Assembly: GCA_028554755.1 (NCBI GenBank)
Contig: JAPTOF010000001.1
Coordinates: 5,190,501 to 5,254,500, forward strand
DNA length: 64,000 nucleotides
Direction of reading: 5' to 3'
Source of the DNA: Cordia subcordata
Lineage: Eukaryota > Streptophyta > Magnoliopsida > Boraginales > Cordiaceae
Shown: in pieces, positions 11,321 through 21,176 of the stretch
How the letters are laid out: the number at the start of each line of letters is the position of its first letter
Position numbering within the stretch: position 1 is the first letter of the stretch
Position numbers and translations under genes: made by a program
The notes under the pieces: model-generated
What the model was told of the DNA's origin: nothing
Database searches by the model: none
The model's input: only the letters and a program-made list of their open reading frames with translations

Positions 11321-12656
11321 TTCTCACTCAGCTCAAATTTCTCAGGAAATGGAGTCTCTGCACCATCTCGAACGGAGTAAGTTACTTAAGAGAGAAGGGA
11401 TTGCATGCTGAATGTGATGTCTCACCAGCTCTATTATCATTGATTGAGGTTAGGTATTGACTATTTTGCTCTCGCTACAATAAACGACGATTGAATATAA
11501 CTTGGAAGCCCCCATTGTCTTCTGTTGCTCCTGCCGTCCTGAAGGCTCCATTGGCCTGAGCGGAGTAAATTATTCCAAGAGATCGAGGCACGTTGATAGA
11601 AAAAAAAGGCCACATTTGACTCCTTCAAGTCTTGAGACTAGAAAAATGACAATCAAAGAGAAATTTTGTGTATGCTCGGAGAATTTCTTCGAATTTCCTC
11701 ATATAATGATAGTGAATATATATTTTAAATTTCTGGTTGCTCTTTATCTTATCGGTTGATTTCGAACGAATTGTGCCGATAACTATAAAACTTGCAGTAG
11801 GTTTCAAACTAACACTGAATTGTTTTTATTTCAAATTGTCAGTTTTAAGCAGATCATTGCCAAGCATGCCCCTCGTTTCAGTCAGCAAATATGTTACTTT
11901 TGACTCGTTGCTTGCGTACGTGATGAATTTGGGACAACCTGTACATCTTGAATCAATGGTACCACAAGGAAATAGAACGCGGCGCTGCAAACATATTGTG
12001 GAAAATATTAAGTATCAGTTTTGAAATTTGAACAAGCTGAGGCAGTTTTCTGTTACCATGCTCAAAGAATACTAGAATGCGGCCAGTCATACCAGTAGGT
12101 GGTGATTCTGTCCATTGCAATACTCACTCTAAGAAATTTCAAAGCCAAAAGGTGTGAGCTTCGACTGCTTTCTGCAGTGGAACTAGATTCCCTATTATTG
12201 TGTCTATTGTGTTCAATGTATCTTCGGGATACAAATAAGAATAAAATTAGTATATAGGTAATTAATGAACCCCTGATAACGGTATTGCATGTATAGACCA
12301 TTACATCTGGTTCATAATTTTATAATATAATAAGCGAATCCCAATCCGACTCTGATGGACATAAAATTTGTTTACCATGCGAAAAGTATTCCATGAATCT
12401 GCTGCTTCTTCACAAAGCCTTCTGTCCTTGATTAATTTGTCAGGTTTCTTGTTCCCAAGCATTTGAGATTCACTCTTTAGTAACAAACCTCAAGGAACCA
12501 AACACTCATCAGAACTTTAAAAGTAACTACGCAGTATTTCAGACTAACAAAAACTCAACAACCGATCAAATCACGTAATTCTTGTGTGATTGTACAATAT
12601 TATTCTTTTGTTTTCCTTTCTTGTAAATTTCTATTACATCCGAGTTAAATGAATAA
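11321..12656. other. Promoter side of the CC-NBS-LRR gene and intergenic DNA
   Basis: The sequence just above 11320 should carry the 5' leader and promoter of the receptor gene. I see no unambiguous TATA box or recognised cis-element and no other gene. Short ORFs in both strands lack family resemblance. Confidence 0.35.
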
Positions 12657-12659
12657 TTA

Positions 12660-12889
12660 GGGCTAGTTTGGATTGACTTTTTTTAAAAACGTTTTTTTTA
12701 ACAGCTTTTGAAAAATAGCTTTTTTTTGAGAAGCTGAAAATTCTGGCTTCTAAAAAAAGCTGTATTTGAGCTTTTTTCAGAATTTCAGCTTTTTTGGATG
12801 ACAAATTCAATAGTTATTGCAAATTTAATGTAACTTTTTTAAGAAAAAAATGTACTTTTTCTTGAAAAAAAGCCAATCTAAACAGGTCC
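12660..12889. mobile_element. Tourist-like MITE, copy 2
   Basis: A 230-bp foldback starts GGGCTAGTTTGGATTGAC and ends in the inverse of GGACCTGTTTAGATTGGC, flanked by TTA at 12657-12659 and 12890-12892. It is the clearest example of the family: both terminal repeats of about 25 bp and the target duplication are intact. Confidence 0.75.
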
Positions 12890-13004
12890 TTAGACCCGAA
12901 GTTCCAACCAAAAAAATAAAAAATAATACTTCCGGAAGCACAAGAAGCACCCTCAATCATTCTCAGTCCTGACTAAAAAGTCTGTGTAAATGCTTTGCCA
13001 CCAT

Positions 13005-14018
13005 TGAGAGGGATAAGACGATAATGAAATGGTGAAACAATAACTAGCAATAACGTGCAATAAGCCAAATAAATCGAAGCTTTTGCTAGTGGAGGAAGCC
13101 TCTCTATAAGTGCTTTTTAATCAATCAATCAATCAAACTTCCAACTACACCAGCAAAGAAGATAATAATCTCTGACTCAGCTACTCTTACTATATACCCC
13201 TTGCGATAAAACCCAGTGGTCTGCGAATAAAAGATGTCACCTTGCTTTTTAAACATACTCCACGCAAACGGAGAAAAAAATAAAAATAGAATTAAACGTC
13301 ATTTTGATAAAGGACATAGAACTTATTTGGATTGATTTTTTTTTAAAAGTATATTTTTTAATAATTTTTTTTGAGAAGTTAAAAATTCTGACTTTTAAAA
13401 AAAATTATATTTGAATTTTTTTTTTAAAGTTTTAACTTTTTTGAAAACCAAATCAAATAGTTATTATAAATTTAATGTAATTTTTTCAAAAAAAAAAAAA
13501 TTATTTCCTAAAAAAAAAAAAAAGCCAATCCAAACATACCTATATACATATAAAACTAACCATTAAATAACATTGCAATTTTGAGCACATGCGATTAAAT
13601 CTGGGATTATCATATCTTGCAGGTCATGAAAGGTGACATTCGTCAGCTACAATGTATTAGAACAAGATAACTAAGCGGAGAACATCATCAAAATTTGACA
13701 TTGGAACATTTAATAGTACATGTACGTGAGACCCACTGTCTGCAGAATGTAAATAAAAAATTTATCTAATTCACTTTCCACAATATAAATTTATAGAAGG
13801 CACATTTAATTTATGACGTGTAAAATCTAATATTCATCACATAGTAGAGGAATTTGCAATTTCCGTAGCTACTTCTATAGTTGTTTTTTCCTATTAGCTA
13901 TTTGACGCATGTTCAACAGTACTTACCACTATAAATAAGAAAACCAAGTTCAGAATCGTCGGAAAACCAAGTTCAGAAATAATCGTCGCACCTTTAATCT
14001 GCTTTCCACTGTTATATA
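13005..14018 (+). promoter_or_regulatory. Upstream region of the truncated subtilase (homologous to the A/B/C promoters)
   Basis: The reverse complement of 13020-13280 aligns with 21830-22090 upstream of subtilase A: GGAGTATGTTTAAAAAGCAA, GCTGAGTCAGAGATT, and the GCTTTTGCTAGTGGAGGAAG phrase. A TATA box CTATAAATA lies at 13929-13937, about 80 bp before the ATG, followed by AAGAAAACCAAGTTCA as in the paralogues (AGGAAAACCAACTTCA in A). A MITE sits inside this region at 13319-13541. The fragment therefore still has a recognisable promoter. Confidence 0.65.
13319..13541. mobile_element. Tourist-like MITE, copy 3
   Basis: A 223-bp AT-rich foldback starts GAACTTATTTGGATTGA and ends CCAATCCAAACATACCT, flanked by ATA at 13316-13318 and 13542-13544. 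It belongs to the same family as the other five copies and is inserted in the upstream region of the truncated subtilase. Confidence 0.65.
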
Positions 14019-14552
14019 ATGGGGCACTTTTGGGCTCCTCTGTCTATTATTTTCCTCTATGTTTCAATCACTGCAGCTGAAAAAGAATCTGATAGCTTTC
14101 AAACCTTCATTGTAAGATTCCAAAATGACCTGAAACCATCTGTTTTCCTCGATGTTGAACATTGGTACAGCTCCACTCTTCGAAGCCTTAGTTCAAACCC
14201 TTTAGATTATGAAAAACCAAAAATTTCACGCAGTGATCATCAAAAACCAGAAGACCTTGTCCATGTCTATAGAACTGCTTTCCATGGTTTTGCTGCAAGA
14301 CTAACTCCACAAGAAGCACTAGAACTCAAAAATCGCCACGGCGTTCTAGCAGTCTTGCCTGACCAGCTTCGCCGATTACAAACAACTCGCTCACCAGAAT
14401 TTCTCGGATTAGTCTCAAATAATCTAGCAACCCCTAATGGGCTGTTAACCCAGTCGGACTCCGGCTCCAGCGTTATCATTGATTTTTCACTTCAAGAGAG
14501 ACTAAAGTTAATACAACATGCTTACATGCATGGAATGAAAATTGATTTTTAG
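14019..14552 (+). CDS. Truncated SBT1-type subtilase: signal peptide plus I9 prodomain only
   Basis: The 177-codon ORF keeps the first about 154 codons of an SBT1-type subtilase: a signal peptide (1-20, hydrophobic LSIIFLYVSITAA), the inhibitor I9 prodomain (about 27-115, QTFIVRFQND to HGVLAVLPD) and the start of the mature enzyme (TTRSPEFLGLVSNN). It stops matching after SSVII (14480), just before the catalytic Asp motif (GVFDTGIWPE in genes A and C). A 23-residue unrelated tail, DFSLQERLKLIQHA..., and a stop follow. It cannot be a protease. In plants, free I9 domains can inhibit subtilases (Arabidopsis SPI-1 is the known case), so a product secreted with this fold could bind neighbouring SBTs; that role is inference. 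The reading frame has no disabling mutation and a TATA box is present. It could equally be an untranscribed relic. Confidence 0.7.
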   Translation: MGHFWAPLSIIFLYVSITAAEKESDSFQTFIVRFQNDLKPSVFLDVEHWYSSTLRSLSSNPLDYEKPKISRSDHQKPEDLVHVYRTAFHGFAARLTPQEALELKNRHGVLAVLPDQLRRLQTTRSPEFLGLVSNNLATPNGLLTQSDSGSSVIIDFSLQERLKLIQHAYMHGMKIDF

Positions 14553-16435
14553 ACCACCCACGCTAAAAGTGAGACAGATACTATTAGACCGTATGGTCTT
14601 TGGTAAAGGGGTTTTAATTTTTGTCCTTCGGAAAATGCAATGTTCTTTCTAACAGTTGTGGCCTTCAAGTTTTCATGGTGTTTCATTCAAATAGTTTCAA
14701 CTAGTCATAACCAACATCATCTTTTACGAATGCTGTATATTTTCTCTAATAAGTTCTAGCTAGCTTAAATTCAAACTCCTTCATAATATTTTAGTTTTAC
14801 TCATATTGTCCTATTAGATAAAACTGTACCAAATAAAATAGAAATTAAGTTTCGTCAAGTGATTTAGGAGCATAGGTTAAAAGTCAATGATTAAATTAAC
14901 AACACACATCAATTAAGTTAATATGATTTTAATAAATATTATAAAACCATGTTGAAAATAATTAGAGTCAACTAAGTGTAATTAGGTCATAGATTAACTC
15001 AATTAAGCTAGTATTTAAGTTAATTATAAGGTTAGGACTAATCAATGTTGTATAGTTATAAGACATTTAGAATCAATTAGGCTAATTATAATTAAGTTAG
15101 AAATTAGAAATTTAAGTTAATTATAAGGTTAGGACTAATCAATGTCGTATAGTTATGTTAGAAATGAGGTTATTATATTATATTATATTACTAGGCTCAA
15201 CTAATTTAAGTGTCATTAGAATAATTATTGAAATCTTATGTTAACAATAGGACTGTAATGGCCAATTAAGTTATAAATAAACTCTTGTACCATAATGGTA
15301 GGCTTTTATTTGTTCCGTCTTCTCACGGTCAACCATTTCTCTCTAATTAGGGCACAAAATGGCCACCTGGCCACATACTTCCTTCCAGGGAATCATCTTA
15401 CACTGACAGACACAAAATGAAACAAGATTTATATATATGGTAGTCTCGTTTGCCAGACGGGTGTTATAGCTCTAAACTTAGATTACGGTATTACAAAGTT
15501 AAGTTAGATAATGAAGTTAGTAATATAAATTCATTTGACAAGGATTGTAATATAATTAGAATAATCAAGCGTTATTAGGTTTAAGTATAAGTTAGTTCAC
15601 TAGAATGAATTAGTAAATATATTAAGACCTCAATAAAAATTAATATAAATTAAATGATATAGATGATTAACGTTATTTAAACTAATTATGGTTAGGTTAG
15701 AGATTATGAAGTTAGTTAGATAAATAGAGTTGGTAATAAAATTAACAAAATTTGTATAGTAAAACTATAATTAAGATAGTAATATGACTATAATTAATTA
15801 AGTATGATTAAGTTAGTATAAAATAATATGACAAAGTTAATTAAATTAATTGTGATTTTATTAGATATTATGATGTTAAATGATATATCTACACTACAAA
15901 ACAAAAAAGAGTATATTATACTATATGACTTGCAAGTGTCATGTTAATATCAACTTTGTTATTCTTTTACCATGTGTTATGTTTCTTGCACATCTTTTTT
16001 TCAAAAAAAAAAAAAAGATAAAACATTTTTTTAAAAAAAAGGAAAAGACAAATCTATTACCTTGAAAAGATACCCAATAAATGATGAAAATGTATCAATC
16101 TATATCATTTATGATTCTTTTCTTAAAATTATGAGATTTTACAAAAATATAAAAGTTGTATTCAATTAAAAAATTTAATATGACAAATATATTTATGTTT
16201 TATCTCTTACATTAATTGTCAAATTTGACCGTTATCAATTATAAAAATATAAAAATTCTCATTTCTCCTGTGTATCATACGAGTACTATCATATTATATA
16301 AATATCAAAATAATTGAGAAAAATACTTTTTCATTTTGAAATTATTACATAATTTTTTATTTTGTATCACATTATATAAATATTGAAACTTGTGTATCTT
16401 ATGGGTGGACAAGCTAGTGTGTGTGTGTGTGTGTA
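14553..16435. repeat. AT-rich, internally repetitive stretch
   Basis: No gene is seen. A segment of about 48 bp beginning ATTTAAGTTAATTATAAGGT occurs twice (15013-15060 and 15110-15156). The part 15460-15870 matches the reverse complement of about 46740-47110 (shared AAGTTAAGTTAGATAATGAA and flanking phrases), so the two are copies of one dispersed or inverted repeat. A (GT)n run lies at about 16417-16434. Confidence 0.5.
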
Positions 16436-16996
16436 TCTATACTATATTATATAAAAGAACCCTTTGTAATATAACAATGACAAGTGTCGCATAAATAGCA
16501 TTCTTAATATCTTTTTACCACGTGACGCTCTTACATTACATTTAATTGTAAAAATCGTGTTTCATTTTAATGAGATTTGCATTAATTTTCTAATTTATTT
16601 TAATATTTACATATTATATTCCAAAATTATGACATGCAATCTGAATTGGTTGTAGATATCTATGGTAACTCTCCAATTTGGTTGTTATCAAATCGTGACC
16701 TACTTTAATTGATATATTTTTTCTTATTTTAATCTTCTTCCCATATTTTTATACTGCTTTCTCTTAGTAATTTTAATGTAAATCATTTTACTAAATGCTT
16801 TAATTATTCATATTTTGTTTTGTAATTTAACTCAAACATACATAATTTAATTATTTGAATCTATCTTTTTGTAATTATTTAGAAATGATAATGATACTTA
16901 TTTCAACATAATGCCACTTATCTTAATTTTTTGAAAAAATGCTATGCATATAAAATAACATTTTGCTTCCCGTGCATCGCACGGGTGATTGACTAG
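16436..16996 (+). mobile_element. Non-autonomous Helitron, copy a
   Basis: The 561-bp element starts TCTATACTATATTATATAAA and ends with a hairpin CCCGTGCATCGCACGGG followed after a short spacer by CTAG. It is inserted between A and T (A at 16435, T at 16997). The TC start, the 3' hairpin, the CTRR end and the AT target are the defining Helitron signature. It has no coding capacity. Confidence 0.8.
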
Positions 16997-17005
16997 TATA
17001 TATAT

Positions 17006-17825
17006 ACACACACTATATTATATAAAAGAGCCCAATTTAATATAATACTGACAAGTACTGCATAAATATAATGACAAGTGTCGCACAAATATAACCCTCT
17101 GTTATGTACTCCTATTTTCAAGTAATCTACAGTTATTCAAACATCGACACTCCAATTGCACGTCTTCCAATAGTCAAGATTTATATTCAAATTTATTTAA
17201 AATTGTCTTATTTAGTGAGATTTATATTGATTTACTAATTTATTTTAATCTATACTATATAATAAAGCAAAATAAGCCGTAATGTCATGCTGCCAAGTAA
17301 TGCTTTATATGACAAGCTTTCTATAATTACTTATCAATTAAATATGCCAATTCTTAGGTTATTTTTTATTTTCTATCATTCATTCAGTTCCATTCCTATA
17401 TTAAATGTTTTAATTTAATTAATATTATGCCCTTTCTCTCTATATATTATCATTGTTTTATTAATTTCATAGTATATAATTGTTTCAATAACTATTTAGT
17501 AAGATGCAAAAACTCTATAATTTTAATATATCCAATCACATATGTCGTTCCCCGTGCATCACATAGGTGTCACACTAGTATTTATATATTACAACAGAAA
17601 ATCGTGACAGGCAATCTGGATTGATTTTATATATCTATAGTAACTCATTAATTTAGTCCTATAAAATCTTGACCTATTTTAATTGATTTCTTTACTATAA
17701 AAAAATTAGTGCTATAAATGGTAAAATACAATTGATTGCAACGTTTAGTAATATAAAATACTTTTTTTAAAAAAAAAAACGATCATAAATTTCACAACCT
17801 GTGCATGACACAGGTGTTAGACTAG
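17006..17825 (+). mobile_element. Non-autonomous Helitron, copy b, interrupted by copy c
   Basis: Sequence from about 17011 (CTATATTATATAAAAGAGCC) is homologous to copy a. It is interrupted at 17249-17578 by copy c and resumes at 17579 with the segment that reads CATATTATATTCCAAAATTATGACATGC in equivalent form in copy a. Its 3' end has a degenerate hairpin CCTGTGCATGACACAGG and CTAG at 17822-17825. The 5' end is eroded (ACAC in place of TCTATA). Confidence 0.7.
17249..17578 (+). mobile_element. Non-autonomous Helitron, copy c, nested inside copy b
   Basis: The 330-bp element runs from TCTATACTATATAATAAAGC to CCCGTGCATCACATAGG hairpin-spacer-CTAG. It sits precisely between A and T of copy b (TTTTAA then the element then TATTTA), matching the uninterrupted homologue in copy a. 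The internal sequence differs from a and b, so it is a related but distinct family. Confidence 0.75.
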
Positions 17826-18275
17826 TATATACATATATAACTGCGTTTGGACTTAATTCTCTACAATTTTCATCACCAATAATCGTAATGTCAAGGGAAA
17901 GAATTATCAAGTAATTAGCTACAATTAATACTTCGGTTCGTGGTGCTTAATTATAAACTAGTTTATCATTATATAATATACGAAAGCTTAAGGCACTCAA
18001 GGATGATGATGACTCCTTTAGCTTGTATCAGTGGATGCATTTCTTTTTTCCGCATTATCGTAATGCTTGTTTTAATATCTTTAAATACTCCCATCATCAT
18101 AACAAGAACTTTTTCTTTTTTCCTCTTCTTTTAAAGAAAATCAATAGTGGTTCCTTACCTAGCTACCACTATTAACGACTCAAACTTGAGCCTTGAAGGT
18201 CCAAAGTGAGGAGTGTTCCCACTGACTTACACCTTGATCTCCATAACAAGAACCTTATATTACTTCTTTCCTTTT
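17826..18275. other. Intergenic stretch, possible SINE-like remnant
   Basis: No gene is recognised. On the minus strand around 18145-18235 a GGCTCAAGTTTGAGTC phrase resembles an RNA polymerase III box B, so a degenerate tRNA-derived SINE is possible. The support is weak. Confidence 0.25.
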
Positions 18276-18800
18276 TTTGCATACATTATTCTTTGACTCG
18301 TGATTACCATAAGGAAGCCATAATCCACTTCGAATGACGATTAATCCTCTTCTTCAGCATACATTATTGTTTTCTTTTGCGCTACATATCACCAGCTTGC
18401 AATAGCGTTGATTAGTCCAATCATCATAATATGTATATTGCAGAAGCGTTCTCACTTCTTTCCGCTTTCTTTGTTTATTATCTATTTATAATTACACAAA
18501 GAAAAAAATATGACACAACGTTTTTCTATCTTCGTTCTTCGATCATTAATTACAACAAATTAACCATATCAATTTTCCTATTCTCTTGGTATTTTTCTTA
18601 ATTTGTCGTAACGTAAAGGATAAGTTCATGTGGAACTCAATATTTATCAAGATTCAAATACAATTTCTTTTATCGAATCATTAGACTGCCATGCAGATAG
18701 ATGGAAAACGTTGCGCTTAGCTCAGAAACTTTATGGATTTAAGTCTTTTATCATTGACAATATGTAATACATGAAGAGACTACGTCAATTTATTAAGGAT
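18276..18800. repeat. 3' flank of subtilase A, duplicated downstream of B and (inverted) D
   Basis: The block containing CTTTGACTCGTGATTACCAT, AAGGAAGCCATAATCCACTT and GGATAAGTTCATGTGGAAC is repeated nearly verbatim at 26730-27268 and in reverse complement at about 45826-46350. It holds the polyadenylation side of the minus-strand gene. No separate gene is seen. Confidence 0.8.
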
Positions 18801-21176
18801 TTAATGCTTCTGATCTCGCCAAGCTACAATTATGGGCGAAACCACCTGGTGCTTCCCATCTGACCAAGTCAACTTGCCCACCTTTGTCAGTGAATGTCCT
18901 GGTCTCACAACTATCTTTTTAGCCCGGATTCTAACCCTGTAACTTTTCTTTTCCCCCTTCTTTGTAAACTCAATTTTTGTTGGATCCACTCTTACATTTA
19001 CACCTTTCAGGCCACTCACTCTAACTGTATAGCTCGATGCACCTTTGCCAACAAATGTTACTGTCCTCGTTACATCAAAATTATCCTCTTTTAACACGTC
19101 AAAAGCCATAGAAATTGCTGGATAATTCAAATTCCATGGCTTTAGCAGTTTTTGACTCTCAGTACACCTCCTACCCTTCCCAGCAATCTGAGTTATTTCT
19201 TGATGGGTATAATTGGATGCACATAAGAAATTCATATAATCATTCGATGTAAGATCGTATACCAATCCAGGGTCAAGTGCTTTTTCAGGATCCACATGGC
19301 CTGCACCCATTGCCCACACGGTTGATGCATGGTTAGCTTTCTCGTCAAGCAAATGCTTGCCTTCGTGGTCATGGGTGTAGGCCGTAGTCATCAGGGCCGA
19401 CTTAATCATCGCCGGCGACCAATCGGGGTGGGCGCCTTTCAACAGAGCTGCGATACCGGACACGTGAGGACACGCCATTGAAGTGCCTGAATCTATGTTG
19501 AACTCAGTACGGCGCTTGTCAAAGTCTTGTAAAGTAGGTGCTGTGCTATCTGTCCAAGCTGCTAAAATGTTGACGCCTGGTGCGATGATATCAGGCTTCA
19601 GAACGTAGAATGATTGGAAACTTGGCCCTCTTGATGAGAACGTAGCGACCATAGGTGCTGGTTTCACACCCAGTTGAGTCCCACAAAAAATTATTTTGGC
19701 TTTTGGATTTTGGTTGGATTTTATGTAGCTTCGCACAATGTCGCCGGCCGACTCGGTGATGTCTAAACCGGGAAACAGATGAGCATCGGCGGCAATACTT
19801 TCGCCGAAGCCTTGGACGTTGGCAACCACGAAGCCAACCCCGCCGGCATCTCTCACAACCAGTCCCTTTGCGATACGTTCATTGCCACCTCGATCACACA
19901 CCACGATCTTGCCACACACAAGCTTCTTATCAAGCGAGCCCTCCATGCATTTAGCAGCTGAAAATATACCATCTTGGGTTTTATTGAGCGAAGCATTTCC
20001 GGCATAAATCAATGGATAATAAGTGTTTTTATGTAATCCAAGGCCATGATAAAGTGATTCGCCGTTGATCACCCGTCCGTCTTCAAGCACAAGGTCAGCC
20101 GGAAATTTCCTGTCTATGGTTCCGGCACCGACGCTGGTGAACCACGGGGCCTCGTTGGTGACCGTCATTCTATCAGGGCCGTCGTTACCCGCCGCAGCCG
20201 AAATCACAACTCTTTTCTCCATGGCACCAAATGCACCGATTGCAAAGGGATCTTGATAGTAAGGAAGAGTGCTGCCGACAATGGACATGGAAATCACGTC
20301 GACGCCGTCCTCCACCGCTTTATCAAAAGCGGCCAGTACGTCAGCATCACTACAAAAACTTTCCCAACAAGTTTTATACACCGCAATGCGTGCTTTGGGT
20401 GCAATTCCAACAGCCACGCCCCTAGCGAAGCCGAAAAGAGAGGCGTCTTTAACTGCTCTTCCGGCAGCCGTGGAGGCAGTATGTGTACCGTGACCCTCGG
20501 TGTCTCTTGCGGACCTTATATCAATTTTACCTCCGGCGGCTTCGTGTCCGGCGGTGAAGTAACGAGCGCCGATGATTTTCCTGTTGCAGTGTGCTTTAGT
20601 GAAGTTTTCACCTTCAACACACATGCCTTTCCAATGAGAAGGGACAGGTCCGAGGCCTTTGTCATGGAAACTACGTCGTTCAGGCCATATCCCGGTGTCA
20701 AAAACTCCGATGATGACGTTGGAACCAGAGTCTGACTGGGTTAAGAGGCCATTAGGAGTCGCTAGATTATTATTTGAAACCAACCCAAGAAATTCAGGCG
20801 TACGAGTTGTTTGTAATCGGCGATGCTGGTCGGGCAAGACTGCTAGAATGCCATGGCGGTTTTTGAGTTGTTGGGCTTGTTGTGGAGTTAGTCTAGCCGA
20901 GAAGCCATGAAAAGCAGTTCTATAGACATGGACAAAGTCTGTAAGTTTTTGATCACTGGGTGCAATTTCCGCCTTTTCAAATTCTGAAGGGTTTGAAGTA
21001 AGGCTTTGAAAAGTGGAACTGTACCATTGTTCAACATCAGGAAAAACAGATGGTTTCAAGTCATTTTGGACTCTGACAATGAAGGTTTGGAAGCTTTCAG
21101 CTTCACTTTCAGCAGCAATGAGCAAAGAACAGAAGAAAATGATGGAAAAAGGAGCCCAAAGTTTATAAGCCGTCAT
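18801..21176 (-). CDS. Subtilisin-like serine protease (SBT1 type), gene A, intact
   Basis: An intronless 791-codon ORF encodes a secreted serine endopeptidase of family S8 that acts in the apoplast. Domains: signal peptide about 1-22; I9 prodomain about 29-116 (QTFIVRVQND to AVLPD); mature enzyme from about TTRTPEFLGL (123); catalytic Asp160 in VFDTGIWPE, His229 in DTEGHGTHTAST, oxyanion Asn331 in SAAAGNDGP, Ser566 in SGTSMACPHVSG; a PA domain between His and Ser (about 370-480, with KIVVCDRGG); and a C-terminal fibronectin III-like domain (about 690-785). All catalytic residues are present and the length is normal for plant subtilases, most of which in the SBT1 group lack introns. Gene A is the leftmost of three tandem copies in the same orientation. 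A TATA box (plus-strand TATTTATAG, 21233-21241) lies about 60 bp before the ATG. SBT1.4 or SBT1.5 is the likely subgroup, but this was not tested. Confidence 0.95.
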   Translation of the reverse strand: MTAYKLWAPFSIIFFCSLLIAAESEAESFQTFIVRVQNDLKPSVFPDVEQWYSSTFQSLTSNPSEFEKAEIAPSDQKLTDFVHVYRTAFHGFSARLTPQQAQQLKNRHGILAVLPDQHRRLQTTRTPEFLGLVSNNNLATPNGLLTQSDSGSNVIIGVFDTGIWPERRSFHDKGLGPVPSHWKGMCVEGENFTKAHCNRKIIGARYFTAGHEAAGGKIDIRSARDTEGHGTHTASTAAGRAVKDASLFGFARGVAVGIAPKARIAVYKTCWESFCSDADVLAAFDKAVEDGVDVISMSIVGSTLPYYQDPFAIGAFGAMEKRVVISAAAGNDGPDRMTVTNEAPWFTSVGAGTIDRKFPADLVLEDGRVINGESLYHGLGLHKNTYYPLIYAGNASLNKTQDGIFSAAKCMEGSLDKKLVCGKIVVCDRGGNERIAKGLVVRDAGGVGFVVANVQGFGESIAADAHLFPGLDITESAGDIVRSYIKSNQNPKAKIIFCGTQLGVKPAPMVATFSSRGPSFQSFYVLKPDIIAPGVNILAAWTDSTAPTLQDFDKRRTEFNIDSGTSMACPHVSGIAALLKGAHPDWSPAMIKSALMTTAYTHDHEGKHLLDEKANHASTVWAMGAGHVDPEKALDPGLVYDLTSNDYMNFLCASNYTHQEITQIAGKGRRCTESQKLLKPWNLNYPAISMAFDVLKEDNFDVTRTVTFVGKGASSYTVRVSGLKGVNVRVDPTKIEFTKKGEKKSYRVRIRAKKIVVRPGHSLTKVGKLTWSDGKHQVVSPIIVAWRDQKH

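Noticed and set aside
15892..15910. CACTACAAAACAAAAAAG as the start of a CACTA element
   Set aside because: No matching opposite terminus or sub-terminal repeats were found nearby; a chance match is likely in AT-rich DNA.
20253..20735. 160-codon plus ORF opposite subtilase A (similar ones opposite B and C)
   Set aside because: It is the antisense shadow of the GC-richer catalytic domain and recurs wherever subtilase coding DNA is present.
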